64,000 nucleotides of DNA from Streptomyces sp. JB150 (GCF_011193355.1 NZ_CP049780.1:3154169-3218168); one strand, 5' to 3'; positions 55,195 through 64,000 are shown, counted from the stretch's first letter. Made by a program: numbers and translations. Notes: generated from the letters alone by a model not told the origin.

Positions 55195-55641
55195 GTGTCC
55201 GAAGGCGTCGCCGTCGACACCCGCCCGACGAAGATCGTGTACGTCGCCGAAGCCACCGCGCACGGCGGCCGGGACGGCTATGTGACCAGCCAGGACGGCC
55301 AGCTCCAGCTGAAGGTGGCGATGCCTCCGGAGCTGGGCGGCGACGGCAACGGCACCAACCCCGAGCAGCTGTTCGCGGCCGGCTACAGCTCCTGTTTCCA
55401 CAACGCGCTGATCCTGGTCGGCAACCGCGAGGGCTACGACCTCACCGGCTCCACGGTCGCCGCCAAGGTGGGCATCGGCCCGAACCGCAGCCGCGGCTAC
55501 GGCCTCGCGGTCGCCCTCAGCGTCTCGCTGCCCGTCCTCGACGCGGACGTCGCCGCCCGGCTGGTCGAGGCGGCCCACGAGGTCTGTCCGTACTCCAACG
55601 CCACCCGCGGGAACATCGACGTGACGATTCTGCTTGGCTGA
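55195..55641 (+). CDS. ohr: Organic hydroperoxide resistance protein
   Basis: A 148-residue thiol peroxidase of the OsmC/Ohr family reducing organic hydroperoxides. Both catalytic Cys are present: YSSCFHNAL near residue 63 and HEVCPYSNATRGNIDV near 130. The GTG at 55195 has GGGGGAGG 8-10 nt upstream. The OhrR gene lies directly upstream on the same strand, and a 12-nt palindrome, TCCCGTACGGGA, at about 55033 in the gap may be its operator. Confidence 0.93.
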   Translation: MSEGVAVDTRPTKIVYVAEATAHGGRDGYVTSQDGQLQLKVAMPPELGGDGNGTNPEQLFAAGYSSCFHNALILVGNREGYDLTGSTVAAKVGIGPNRSRGYGLAVALSVSLPVLDADVAARLVEAAHEVCPYSNATRGNIDVTILLG

Positions 55642-55677
55642 GCAGGGCACCCGCACCGCAGGAGGAGGAGTACGGAC

Positions 55678-56844
55678 GTGGACGTCAACGGCACCGTGGC
55701 CGAGGGGTTCGAGCCGGTCAGGGACGCGTTCGTACGGAACTTCGAGACGCTGGGCGAGCGGGGCGCCGCGGTGGCCGTCTACCGGGACGGGCACAAGGTG
55801 GCCGACCTGTACGGCGGCACCCGCGACGTCGACGGCAGCGAGCCGTGGCAGCCCGGCACCGCCCAGATCGTCCGCTCGGCGACCAAGGGCGTCGCCGCCG
55901 CCGTCCTGCTGCTCCTGCACCAGCGCGGCGAACTGGACCTGGACGCGCCGGTCGGCGAGTGGTGGCCGGAGTACAAGGCGGCGGGCAAGGAGCGCACCCT
56001 GGTCCGGCATCTGCTCGCGCACCGCGCGGGCGTGCCCGTGCTGGACCGGCCGCTGACGCCCGCCGAGGCCGCCGATCCGGTGCTCGGCGCGGCGGCGGTC
56101 GCGGCGCAGGCGCCGGTGTGGGAGCCGGGCACGGACCACGGCTACCACCCGCACACGTTCAGCTGGCTCGTGGCCGAGCTGGTGCGCCGGGTCACCGGCC
56201 GGCCGGTCGGCGAGTGGATCGCCGACGAGATCGCGGGTCCGGTCGGGGCGGACTTCCGGCTCGGGGTGCCCGCGGACGGGGCGGAGCGGGTGGGCCGGGT
56301 CGGCCCGGTGACGGGCGAGGAGTCGGCCGGCGCCCTGCGGACCCGCCCGAAGCGCGCGGTCACCGACGCCTACGCCGACCCCGGCTCCCTGACCCGCCGC
56401 GCGTTCGGCGCGATTACCCCGAAGCCCGACGAGAACGACCCGGTCTACCGCGCCGCCGCCCTGCCCGGCTCCGGCGGCGTCGCCACCGCCGACGGGCTGG
56501 CCCGGATCTACGCCTCCCTGATCGGGGAGGTCGACGGCGGCGTGCGGCTCTTCACCCCGGAGACGGTCGAGCTCGCGCGCGGCGAGCAGTCGGCGGGACC
56601 GGACCGGGTGCTGGTCGTGAACACCCGCTTCGGCCTCGGCTACATGCTGCACGGCAGCGCGTCCCCGCTGCTGTCCCCCGGTTCCTTCGGACATCCGGGC
56701 CGCGGCGGCTCGCTCGGCTTCGCCGACCCGGAGTCGGGGATCGCCTTCGGCTATGTGACGAACGGATTCCGCAAGAGCGTCACGGCGGACCCGCGCGCGC
56801 AGGCGCTGGTGAGGGCGGTCCGCACCGCCCTCACCGGTGCCTGA
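55678..56844 (+). CDS. Serine hydrolase (beta-lactamase/esterase EstB family)
   Basis: A 388-residue class C beta-lactamase-like enzyme. The nucleophile motif SATK (SxxK) lies near residue 65, the HLLAHRAGVP motif near 120, the Tyr motif YHPHTFSWLV near 158, and a C-terminal HPGRGGSLGF corresponding to the KTG-equivalent. No signal peptide, so a cytosolic esterase is more likely than a true beta-lactamase. The GTG at 55678 follows GGAGGAGGAG. It lies 36 nt after ohr. Confidence 0.88.
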   Translation: MDVNGTVAEGFEPVRDAFVRNFETLGERGAAVAVYRDGHKVADLYGGTRDVDGSEPWQPGTAQIVRSATKGVAAAVLLLLHQRGELDLDAPVGEWWPEYKAAGKERTLVRHLLAHRAGVPVLDRPLTPAEAADPVLGAAAVAAQAPVWEPGTDHGYHPHTFSWLVAELVRRVTGRPVGEWIADEIAGPVGADFRLGVPADGAERVGRVGPVTGEESAGALRTRPKRAVTDAYADPGSLTRRAFGAITPKPDENDPVYRAAALPGSGGVATADGLARIYASLIGEVDGGVRLFTPETVELARGEQSAGPDRVLVVNTRFGLGYMLHGSASPLLSPGSFGHPGRGGSLGFADPESGIAFGYVTNGFRKSVTADPRAQALVRAVRTALTGA

Positions 56845-56856
56845 TCCGCCGCGGGC

Positions 56857-57135
56857 TCATACGTGGATGGGGTGGGAGGTCCGCCCCGACGCCGAGTCGA
56901 TCTCGTCGTGCGCCTTGGTGAGCAGCCGCATGGCGAGTTCGTTCAGCGCGCGGGCCCCGGCGATCTCCTCGCCCACCCTGGGCTGATTCGCGTCCGTGTG
57001 GTGCCTGCTGGCGTGCCCGTGGGAGCGCACCTCGCTGCCGTCGGGCAGCCGTACCAGCGCGGCGGCCTCGGTGTGCCGTTCGTCCTCCTTGAACTCCAGC
57101 TCGACGTGCCATCCCACCACGGTGTGCATGGTCAT
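56857..57135 (-). CDS. DUF1876 domain protein
   Basis: A 92-residue protein of the DUF1876 (dsRBD-fold) family: MTMHTVVGWHVELEFKEDER, then HGHASRHHTDANQPRVGEEI and ALNELAMRLLTKAHDEI. Function unknown; it is a widespread actinobacterial family. The ATG at 57135 was chosen because the near-perfect anti-SD match GGAGGTGAT lies 8 nt upstream, implying high expression; ATG 57129 is the alternative. Confidence 0.88.
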   Translation of the reverse strand: MTMHTVVGWHVELEFKEDERHTEAAALVRLPDGSEVRSHGHASRHHTDANQPRVGEEIAGARALNELAMRLLTKAHDEIDSASGRTSHPIHV

Positions 57136-57269
57136 GACGATCACCTCCGGAAGAACCTGCTTCCAGAGTGCTCCTGATGGCGTACGGATGCACCCATTAG
57201 GGGATGTTCCGGACGGAACCGGCGCGCGGCGGGCAGCCGACCGGAGGGAGAGGGAGACAGGGAGCGATC

Positions 57270-58043
57270 ATGGGAACGTACGTGCGCCTCGGTGAGGTCG
57301 ACACCTGGTACGACGAGCACGGCGCCGGAGAGCCGCTGGTGCTGCTGCACGGTGGCCTGGTGGACGCCCGGTTCTTCGAGCCCAACCTCGGCCCGCTCGC
57401 CGAGCACTTCCGCGTCTACACCCCGGAGCGCCGGGGCCACGGCCACACCCCGGACGTGCCGGGCCCCATCACCTACGGGCTGATGGCCGACGACACCATC
57501 GCCTTCCTGGAGGCGGTGGTCGGCGAACCGGCCGATCTCGTCGGGCACAGCGACGGGGCGTTCGTGGCGATGCTGGTGGCCATGCGGCGGCCCGAGCTGG
57601 TGAAGCGGCTGGTGATGATCAGCGGCGGGTTCAGCAAGGAGGGCGACGCCGTGCCGGACGCCGAGTGGGACGTCGACGCGGTCTCCGCGTTCCTCGGCCC
57701 GGCCTACGGCGAGGTGTCCCCGGACGGCATCGGCCACTTCCGGGTCGTCGCGCGCAAGATCGGCGACATGGCCGCGAAGGAGCCGTGCCTGAAGGCCACC
57801 GACCTCGCGGCGGTCACCGCGCGGTCGCTGGTGATGTTCGCCGACGACGACCTGGTCACCATGCGGCACATGGTGGACATGTACGACGCGCTGCCCCACG
57901 CCGAGCTGGCCGTCGTCCCCGGCACCTCGCACTTCCTCACCCAGGAGAAGCCGCACCTGGTCAACGCGCTCGTCCTGGACTTCCTCACCCGCGAGCCGGT
58001 GCCGGTGGTGGCCCCGATCCGGACGGCGCCGGGAAAGCCGTGA
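57270..58043 (+). CDS. Alpha/beta hydrolase
   Basis: A 257-residue alpha/beta hydrolase. The oxyanion motif is VLLHGGLVDARF, the nucleophile elbow LVGHSDGAFVAML (Ser), the acid probably in FADDDLVTM, and the catalytic His in GTSHFLTQEKP. The full triad is thus visible. The ATG at 57270 has GGGAGCGATC upstream. Substrate unknown; it is divergent from the DUF1876 gene. Confidence 0.87.
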   Translation: MGTYVRLGEVDTWYDEHGAGEPLVLLHGGLVDARFFEPNLGPLAEHFRVYTPERRGHGHTPDVPGPITYGLMADDTIAFLEAVVGEPADLVGHSDGAFVAMLVAMRRPELVKRLVMISGGFSKEGDAVPDAEWDVDAVSAFLGPAYGEVSPDGIGHFRVVARKIGDMAAKEPCLKATDLAAVTARSLVMFADDDLVTMRHMVDMYDALPHAELAVVPGTSHFLTQEKPHLVNALVLDFLTREPVPVVAPIRTAPGKP

Positions 58044-58074
58044 GCCGCGTCGACGGCGTCGGTGACCGCGGGGA

Positions 58075-58614
58075 TCAGGAGCCGCCGGTCCCGCCGCCGG
58101 TCCCGCCTCCGCCCTCGCGGACGTCGGCCAGGGTGCCGCCGGCGTGCGCGATCAGCGTCGCGGGTGCCATGGGGAAGACGGTGTGCGGGTCGCCGGCCGC
58201 GGCCCACACCACGTCGTGGCCGAGCAGCCCGCGGTCGGCGAGCACCCGGGTCGCCGTCCGGTGCCCGAAGGGCGGCACGCCCCCGATGGCGTACCCCGTG
58301 GTCTCCCGTACGACGCCGGCGTCGGCCCGGGTGACCCGCTGCGCGCCGAGCTCCCGCCGCACCAGCTCCACGTCGACCCGGGAGGCGCCGTCGACCATCA
58401 CCAGCACCGGCTCCCCGTCGGCGGCGAAGACCAGCGACTTGCAGATCTGGCTCAGCTCGCAGCCGATCGCGGCGGCGGCCTCGGCGGCGGTCCGGGTCCG
58501 GTCCGGGAACCGGCGGACCCTCCGCAGCACCTCCGCGAGCCCCATCCCGTGCAGGGCCTCGGCGAATCGGGGGTGGGCTCCGTGGTCCTCGGTGGCGGTG
58601 GCTGCACTCGTCAT
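58075..58614 (-). CDS. YbaK/ProX-type aminoacyl-tRNA deacylase
   Basis: A 179-residue YbaK-fold editing protein. Landmarks are ELSQICKSLVFAADGEPVLV with the conserved Lys, VTRADAGVVRETTGYAIGGV and PPFGHRTATRVLADRGLL. The family removes mischarged amino acids (for example Cys or Ala) from tRNA-Pro. The C-terminus has a Gly-rich tail (GGGGTGGGTGGS). The ATG at 58614 begins the frame. Confidence 0.87.
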   Translation of the reverse strand: MTSAATATEDHGAHPRFAEALHGMGLAEVLRRVRRFPDRTRTAAEAAAAIGCELSQICKSLVFAADGEPVLVMVDGASRVDVELVRRELGAQRVTRADAGVVRETTGYAIGGVPPFGHRTATRVLADRGLLGHDVVWAAAGDPHTVFPMAPATLIAHAGGTLADVREGGGGTGGGTGGS

Positions 58615-58731
58615 GGAGGGCAACCTAGCGGCGGGTGTCCGGGGCACGCGAGTGCTTATCGCGCGGGCGGCACGGGCCGCGCGGGCCGCGCGGGCCCGGA
58701 CGGTCAGCGCCGGCGCGGTGGAACGACGAAG

Positions 58732-58769
58732 CCGGTGAGGGCGCCCCGTCCCCACGGAGCCCTCACCGG
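58732..58769 (-). terminator. Terminator after the MMPL transporter gene
   Basis: CCGGTGAGGGC (58732-58742) pairs exactly with GCCCTCACCGG (58759-58769) across a 16-nt loop, just downstream of the MMPL stop at 58811 on the minus strand. Confidence 0.75.
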
Positions 58770-58810
58770 CTGGTCCCGGACGGCCGGCGGACGGGCCGCC
58801 GGCCGGGCGG

Positions 58811-61027
58811 TCAGGCGCGGACCAGTTCGCGGTCCTCGTCGGGGTCCTTGCCACCGTCGGACCCGGTGCGCAGGCCCTCGCCCTCGACGTCGACGTTGGG
58901 CAGCGCGCGGTCCAGCCACTTCGGCAGCCACCAGGCGGCCTTGCCGAGCAGGGCGAGCACCGCCGGGACGATCGCCATGCGGACGACGAACGCGTCGAAG
59001 AAGACGGCGATGGCCAGGCCGAAGCCGATCATCTTGACCATGGACTCGCTGGAACCGATGAAGCCCGCGAAGACCGCCATCATGATCACCGCGGCGGCGG
59101 TGACGACCCGCGCGCCGTGCTTGAAGCCGGTCACGACCGCCTGGCTCGGCTTCGCGCCGTGGACGTACGCCTCGCGCATCCGGGTCACGAGGAAGACCTC
59201 GTAGTCCATGGCCAGGCCGAAGACCACGCCGACCATGAAGATCGGCATCATCGACATGACCGGACCGGTCTCCTCGACGCCCATCAGGCCGGACAGCCAG
59301 CCCCACTGGAAGACCGCGACGACCGCGCCGAGCGCCGCGAGCACGCTGAGCAGGAAGCCGAGGGCCGCCTTCAGCGGGACGAGGATCGAGCGGAAGACCA
59401 CGATCAGCAGCAGGAAGGCGAGGCCGACCACCAGGGCCAGATACGGCAGCAGCGCGTCGTTCAGCTTCTGCGAGACGTCGATGTTCATCGCCGTGGCGCC
59501 GGTGACCAGCACCTGGCCGTCCTTGTCGGCGGCCACCTCGGCGCCGTTGTCACGGATGGCGTGGACCAGTTCCTCGGTGGCGGCCGAGGACGGCTTGGCG
59601 TCCGGGATGACGGTGATCGTCGCGGTGTCGCCGGCCTTGTTGGGCGCCGGCGGGGTCACCGTCACCACGTTGTCGAGGCCCTTGACCTCGTCCGCGACGT
59701 CCGTGAACAGGGTCTGCGGGTCCGCGCTGCCCTTGCCGTCGACGACGACCATCAGCGGGCCGTTGAAGCCGGGGCCGAAGCCCTCGGACAGCAGGTCGTA
59801 GGCGCGGCGCTGGGTGGTCGATGTCGGCTGGGAGCCGTCGTCGGGCAGGCCCAGTTCCAGCGAGGTCGCGGGCACGGCCGCGGCGCCCAGGCCGATCACG
59901 CCGAGCAGCAGCACGGCCACCGGGCGGCGCACCACGAAGCTGGCCCAGCGGGTGCCCATGTTCGGGCGGCCCGGCTTCTTCGGCGTACGGCCGCCGCCGA
60001 GCAGCTTGCTCTTCTCGCCGGTCGGGCGGACCCTGCGGCCGGCGTAGCCGAGCAGCGCGGGGATCATGGTGAGCGCGATCAGCACGGCGATCGCGACCGT
60101 GCCCGCCGCGGCGATGCCCATCTTGGTCAGCATCGGGATGTTGACGACCGACAGGCCGACCAGGGCGATGACGACGGTGAGACCGGCGAAGACCACCGCC
60201 GAGCCGGCCGTGCCGACGGCCCGCCCGGCCGCCTCCTCGCGGTCGCGGCCCTCGGCGAGTTCGGCGCGGTAGCGGGAGACGATGAACAGGGCGTAGTCGA
60301 TGCCGACCGCGAGGCCGATCATCGTGGCGAGGGTGGACGTGGTGGAGCCGAGGTCCAGCGGGCCGGCCAGCGCGGTGATCGTCGCGACGCCGATGCCGAC
60401 GCCGATGATGGCGGTCAGCAGCGGGAGTCCGGCGGCGAGCAGCGAGCCGAAGGTGATGACGAGGACGACCGCGGCGACGGCGATGCCGATGATCTCGGAG
60501 CTGCCGGTGTGCGGCACGGCCTGCAGGGCGTCACCGCCGATCTCGACGGTCAGCCCGGCGTCCCGCGCGTCCTCGGCGGCGCCTTCCAGGGCCTCCTTGG
60601 TGCTGTCCTTCAGCTCCATGCCGGAGACCTTGTAGGAGACCTGCGCGTAGGCGATCGTGCCGTCCCGGCTGACGGCCTTGGCCTGGTACGGGTCGGCGAC
60701 GGAGGCGACCTCGGAGCCGTCGGCCAGCTCCCGCACGGTCTTCTCGACGGCCGCCTTGTTCTCGGCGTCGGTCATCTTCTCGCCCGCGGGCGCCTTGAAG
60801 ACGACCCGCGCGGTGGCGCCGTCGGCGCTCATGCCGGGGAAGCGCTCCTCCAGCAGGTCGAAGGCCTTCTGAGCCTCGGTGCCGGGGATCGAGAAGGACG
60901 TGGTGCCGGGGGTGGGGGCGCTTGCCGCGCCGACGCCCGCGAGCGTCAGCAGCGCCACCCATATGAGGGCGACGAGGTGCCTTCGCCGGAACGAGAACCG
61001 GCCGAGTCGGTAGAGAAACGTGGCCAC
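58811..61027 (-). CDS. MMPL/RND family transporter
   Basis: A 738-residue RND-type transporter with about 12 helices in two halves, each starting with a helix and a large outer loop (about 35-165 and 390-530). The conserved GLAVGIDYALFIVSRYRAEL near residue 245 and GLAMDYEVFLVTRMREAY near 608 carry the proton-relay Asp-Tyr pairs. Actinobacterial relatives export lipids or drugs. The GTG at 61027 begins VATFLYRLGRF. It is downstream of a TetR gene with 132 nt between them, and a twin operator lies upstream of tetR. Confidence 0.9.
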   Translation of the reverse strand: MATFLYRLGRFSFRRRHLVALIWVALLTLAGVGAASAPTPGTTSFSIPGTEAQKAFDLLEERFPGMSADGATARVVFKAPAGEKMTDAENKAAVEKTVRELADGSEVASVADPYQAKAVSRDGTIAYAQVSYKVSGMELKDSTKEALEGAAEDARDAGLTVEIGGDALQAVPHTGSSEIIGIAVAAVVLVITFGSLLAAGLPLLTAIIGVGIGVATITALAGPLDLGSTTSTLATMIGLAVGIDYALFIVSRYRAELAEGRDREEAAGRAVGTAGSAVVFAGLTVVIALVGLSVVNIPMLTKMGIAAAGTVAIAVLIALTMIPALLGYAGRRVRPTGEKSKLLGGGRTPKKPGRPNMGTRWASFVVRRPVAVLLLGVIGLGAAAVPATSLELGLPDDGSQPTSTTQRRAYDLLSEGFGPGFNGPLMVVVDGKGSADPQTLFTDVADEVKGLDNVVTVTPPAPNKAGDTATITVIPDAKPSSAATEELVHAIRDNGAEVAADKDGQVLVTGATAMNIDVSQKLNDALLPYLALVVGLAFLLLIVVFRSILVPLKAALGFLLSVLAALGAVVAVFQWGWLSGLMGVEETGPVMSMMPIFMVGVVFGLAMDYEVFLVTRMREAYVHGAKPSQAVVTGFKHGARVVTAAAVIMMAVFAGFIGSSESMVKMIGFGLAIAVFFDAFVVRMAIVPAVLALLGKAAWWLPKWLDRALPNVDVEGEGLRTGSDGGKDPDEDRELVRA

Positions 61028-61159
61028 GAGGGCGTACTCCCGGTCAGTCGTGGGGTGGTCAGGGCAGGGGTGGTCAGCCCGACGACGAAGGGGGAGCCCC
61101 CGGCTCGAGCGGCTTCGAGAGCTGGGGGAGGTCGCGTCAGGTGGTGCTGAGTGGGGGGC

Positions 61160-61759
61160 TCAGGTGGTGGGGACGCCGAGGGCGGGGAGGACCACGGCGT
61201 CGATGTACGAGATGAGGAAGGACTGCGTCGGCGGCAGCTCGTCGATCAGCGCGCGGGTGACGAACGCGCCCAGCAGCATGTGCAGCACGAACTCCATCGC
61301 CGGGTTGTCCTCGCGGACCTCACCCCGGTCGACGGCACGCCGCAGCAGGCGCCGGAACTCGTCCAGCTCGGGTTCGATGAGCAGTTCCTTGAACGCCCGC
61401 AGCAGGTCGGGGTTGGTGTGGACCGCCATGGCCAGGCCCCGCATCAGCGCGGTGTTCTGTTCCATCGTGCAGTCGTCCTCGCGGGACACGAGGGCGAGGA
61501 AGTCGCCCCGCAGCGACCCGGTGTCGACGTCGGCGACCCGGCCCGGCTTCATGTGCCGCATCGCCTTCGCCACCAGCTCGGCCTTGCCGCCCCACTGGCG
61601 GTAGAGCGTGGCCTTGCTGGAGTGGGTGCGGGCGGCGACGGCGTCCATGGTCAGGGCGTCGTAGCCGACTTCGCGGAGCAGGTCGAGCACGGCCGTGTAC
61701 AGCTCGGCCTCCCGCTCGGGCGTGAGCCGGCTGCGCCGCGGGGTGGCGGTGTCGGCCAT
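61160..61759 (-). CDS. TetR family regulator of the MMPL transporter
   Basis: A 199-residue repressor. The HTH is LREVGYDALTMDAVAARTHS then SKATLYRQWGGKAELVAKAM, typical of TetR. The C-terminal ligand-binding domain is helical and ends VVLPALGVPTT. The ATG at 61759 has GAGGTGAGAG upstream. Two copies of ACGAAAC-N-GTTTCGT (61859-61873, 61907-61921) lie about 100-160 nt upstream, the expected auto-operators, also covering the divergent tricorn gene's promoter. Confidence 0.88.
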   Translation of the reverse strand: MADTATPRRSRLTPEREAELYTAVLDLLREVGYDALTMDAVAARTHSSKATLYRQWGGKAELVAKAMRHMKPGRVADVDTGSLRGDFLALVSREDDCTMEQNTALMRGLAMAVHTNPDLLRAFKELLIEPELDEFRRLLRRAVDRGEVREDNPAMEFVLHMLLGAFVTRALIDELPPTQSFLISYIDAVVLPALGVPTT

Positions 61760-61858
61760 GACTCTCACCTCACCTTCTGCCTGCTTCGACTTTTCCGGCC
61801 CCGGCTTTTCCCGCCTCGGCGTTCCCGCTTCGGCAGGTCCTGCTCAGGTCCGCTTCGA

Positions 61859-61921
61859 ACGAAACGGTTTCGTACACGACCCACTGTAACGCCCCGCCTT
61901 AGCGAAACGAAACCGTTTCGT
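61859..61921. promoter_or_regulatory. Twin TetR operator, divergent from the tricorn gene
   Basis: ACGAAACGGTTTCGT (61859-61873) and ACGAAACCGTTTCGT (61907-61921) are perfect 7-bp-arm palindromes around one central base, with centres 48 nt apart. An extra half-site, GCGAAAC, lies at 61902. Two identical sites between divergent genes strongly suggest cooperative repressor binding. Confidence 0.85.
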
Positions 61922-61992
61922 ACGTGCGCTGGGTCACGTCTGTCAACACCGCATAAGTTGCTCGGCCCTCATACCGGGCAAAGCATGAAGAG

Positions 61993-64000
61993 GTGACCTA
62001 TCTGCGCCTCCCCCACCTCCACCGTGACCTGCTGTGCTTCGTGGCCGAGGACGACCTCTGGCTGGCCCCGCTCGACGGACCGGGCCGGGCCTGGCGGCTC
62101 ACCGCCGACCGCACCAAGACCGGCCACCCCCGCTTCTCCCCCGACGGCCGGCACATCGCGTACACGAGCTGGCGCAGTCTCGTCCCGGAGATCCACCTGG
62201 TGCCCGTGGCCGGCGGACCCTCCCGGCAGCTCACCTACTGGGGCAGCCCCGACACCCGGGTCTGCGGCTGGACGCCCCCGGAGGGCGACGGCCCCGGCGA
62301 CATCCTCGCCGTCGCCTCCCACGGCGAGCCCTTCTCCTACTTCACCTGGGCGTACAAGGTCTCGGCGGACGGCGACCCGGGCCGCAAGCTGCCCTGGGGC
62401 CCGGTCACCGACCTCCAGGTCGCCGACCTCCCCGACGGGCACCGCACCCTGCTGCTCACCGGCACCCCGCCGCACGAGCCCGCCGCCTGGAAGCGCTACC
62501 GGGGCGGCGCCATGGGCCGCCTCTGGCTGCACGGGCAGCGCCTCCTCGCCGGCCTGGAGGGCCATCTGCACTCGCCGATGTTCGTCGGCGACCGGATCGC
62601 CTTCCTCTCCGACCACGAGGGCATCGGCAACCTCTACTCCTGCGCCCACGACGGCAGCGACCTGCGCCGCCACACCGACCACGACGCCTTCTACGCCCGG
62701 CACGCCGCCAGCGACGGCACCCGGGTGGTGTACCAGTGCGCCGGCGACCTGTGGATCGTCGACGACCTCGCCCCCGACGCCGTACCGCGCAGGCTGGACG
62801 TCCGGCTCGACGGGCCGCGCACCGGCCGCCGCCCGTACCAGGTGCCGGCCGCCCAGCACGTCGACGCGCTCTCCGTCGACGAGACGGGCCGCGCCAGCGC
62901 CGTCGTCGTGCGCGGCAGCCTGTACTGGCTCACCCACCGCGACGGCCCCGCCCGCACCCTCACCGACACCCCCGGCGTCCGCGTCCGGCTGCCCGAGATG
63001 CTGGGCTCACGCGGGCAGGTGGCGTACGTGACCGACGCGGAGGGCGAGGACGCCGTCGAGATCGCGTCGCTGCCGCGGGCCACCGGCGACCGCGAGCCCC
63101 GGCGGCTCGCCTCCGGCCGGCTCGGCCGCGTCCTGGAACTGGTCGCCGACCCGCGGGGCGAGCGCCTCGCCGTCGCCGCGCACGACGGCCGGCTGCTGCT
63201 GCTCGACGCGAGCGAGGAGTCGGACGGCGAGGTCACCGAGCTGGTCCGGTCGGACAACGGCCCGGTCCGCGATCTCGCCTTCTCCCCGGACGGCTGCTGG
63301 CTGACCTGGTCCCACCCCGGCATCGGCCGCTCGCTGCGGCAGATCAAGCTGGCCCGCATCGCGGGCGCCGCGGCCGGCGGCGAGGGCGCCCCGGTCGTCG
63401 TCGACGTCACCAACGGCCGCTTCGAGGACGAGAACCCGGTCTTCACCCGCGACGGCCGCTACCTCGCCTTCCTCTCCTGGCGCGGCTTCGACCCGGTCTA
63501 CGACGTGCACACCGGCGACCTGTCCTTCCCGCTCGGCTGCCGCCCCTACCTGGTGCCGCTGTCCTCGGCGACCCCGTCCCCGTTCGCCCTCGACCCCGAC
63601 GGCCGCCCCGCCGCCGGCGGCCTCGGACAGCTCGGTGACGTCGGCGACCTCGGCGAGGCGGGCGGCGGCGGCGGCGAGGGCACCGTCACCGTGGAGGTCG
63701 AGGGTCTGGAGAGCAGGGTCACGCCGTTCCCGGTCGCCGCCTCCAAGTACTCGGCGCTCGCCCCCGTCGCGGGCGGCGGACTGGTCTGGCTGCGCTGGCC
63801 GATCTCCGGCGCGCTCGGCGAGACCTTCGTCAACCCGGACGACACCACCGGCCGCCCCACCCTGGAGTACTTCAACATCACCAAGGCCAAGCGGTCCGAA
63901 CTCGTCGCGCACCTCGACTGGTTCGCGGTCAGCGGCGACGGCAGCCGCCTGGTCGTGGTCGACGAGGGCGACCTGCGCGCGGTCCCGGCCACGGAGAGCG
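61993..64000 (+). CDS. Tricorn protease-like peptidase (S41), N-terminal part, cut by the window
   Basis: 669 codons of a larger gene. The N-terminal beta-propeller region shows repeats such as HPRFSPDGRHIAYTSWRS, SPMFVGDRIAFLSDHEGIGN and NPVFTRDGRYLAFLSWRGFD, matching the six- and seven-bladed propellers of tricorn core protease. The C-terminal S41 catalytic part lies beyond 64000. Tricorn degrades peptides released by the proteasome; Streptomyces homologues are known. The GTG at 61993 was chosen because the frame begins VTYLRLPHLH; its ribosome site is weak. A Gly/Glu-rich insertion appears near residues 540-560. Confidence 0.88.
   Translation, partial: MTYLRLPHLHRDLLCFVAEDDLWLAPLDGPGRAWRLTADRTKTGHPRFSPDGRHIAYTSWRSLVPEIHLVPVAGGPSRQLTYWGSPDTRVCGWTPPEGDGPGDILAVASHGEPFSYFTWAYKVSADGDPGRKLPWGPVTDLQVADLPDGHRTLLLTGTPPHEPAAWKRYRGGAMGRLWLHGQRLLAGLEGHLHSPMFVGDRIAFLSDHEGIGNLYSCAHDGSDLRRHTDHDAFYARHAASDGTRVVYQCAGDLWIVDDLAPDAVPRRLDVRLDGPRTGRRPYQVPAAQHVDALSVDETGRASAVVVRGSLYWLTHRDGPARTLTDTPGVRVRLPEMLGSRGQVAYVTDAEGEDAVEIASLPRATGDREPRRLASGRLGRVLELVADPRGERLAVAAHDGRLLLLDASEESDGEVTELVRSDNGPVRDLAFSPDGCWLTWSHPGIGRSLRQIKLARIAGAAAGGEGAPVVVDVTNGRFEDENPVFTRDGRYLAFLSWRGFDPVYDVHTGDLSFPLGCRPYLVPLSSATPSPFALDPDGRPAAGGLGQLGDVGDLGEAGGGGGEGTVTVEVEGLESRVTPFPVAASKYSALAPVAGGGLVWLRWPISGALGETFVNPDDTTGRPTLEYFNITKAKRSELVAHLDWFAVSGDGSRLVVVDEGDLRAVPATES

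Noticed and set aside
55678..56844. Secreted beta-lactamase
   Set aside because: It has the SxxK motif but no signal peptide, and the family is broad; an esterase-type hydrolase is the safer call.

Overview
This window looks like the core chromosome of a Streptomyces. The DNA is very GC-rich with strongly GC3-biased codons, GTG starts and 4-nt GTGA/ATGA gene overlaps are common, and marker families are present: an SsgA-like protein, TamR/Tam, RpfB, protein O-mannosyltransferase and an LAETG cell-wall protein. Gene order from glmU to ssgE matches my memory of the Streptomyces coelicolor chromosome in the SCO31xx range; that match is recalled, not computed. I see no prophage, IS element, CRISPR array, rRNA operon or large biosynthetic cluster.

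Left part (1-11750): a partial MacB-type ABC ATPase diverges from an MFS (DHA2) exporter. A GNAT acetyltransferase and a coiled-coil cytoskeletal-type protein follow. Next is a divergent four-gene locus of toxin/immunity-derived domains: a 949-residue YrhB / collagen-like / deaminase-like / SUKH-4 fusion and an SMI1 protein on one side, and a YwqJ-type deaminase with a SUKH-3 protein on the other. An orphan NarL-type histidine kinase and an HTH protein with a possible LAGLIDADG-like C-terminus lead up to tRNA-Gln(UUG).

Housekeeping block (11767-20357): tRNA-Gln, glmU, prs, rplY, pth, a small membrane protein, an LAETG surface protein and convergent ppc. The rplY leader can fold to hide its Shine-Dalgarno sequence.

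Metabolic and regulatory block (20500-32830): a desaturase with its coupled TetR regulator, a RelE toxin with a frameshifted antitoxin, divergent tam/tamR with a perfect operator palindrome, a LuxR regulator, a GNAT protein, the galTEK operon and a divergent sodium:solute symporter. A short decayed patch at 31518-32173 joins two truncated genes and one frameshifted gene.

Envelope and translation block (32829-51800): a LuxR regulator with a secreted protein, two tandem beta-propeller membrane proteins, an ABC-F ATPase, a Uma2-type nuclease, ispE-rsmA-rpfB-tatD-rsmI, pmt, two tandem penicillin-binding proteins and ssgE. These genes link isoprenoid supply, rRNA methylation, cell-wall remodelling and protein mannosylation.

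Right part (51900-64000): a nickel/cobalt ECF transporter with a candidate Nur box is translationally coupled to ohrR, followed by ohr. Then come a serine hydrolase, a DUF1876 protein, an alpha/beta hydrolase, a YbaK-type deacylase, a TetR-MMPL pair with a twin operator, and a tricorn-protease-like gene that runs off the window.
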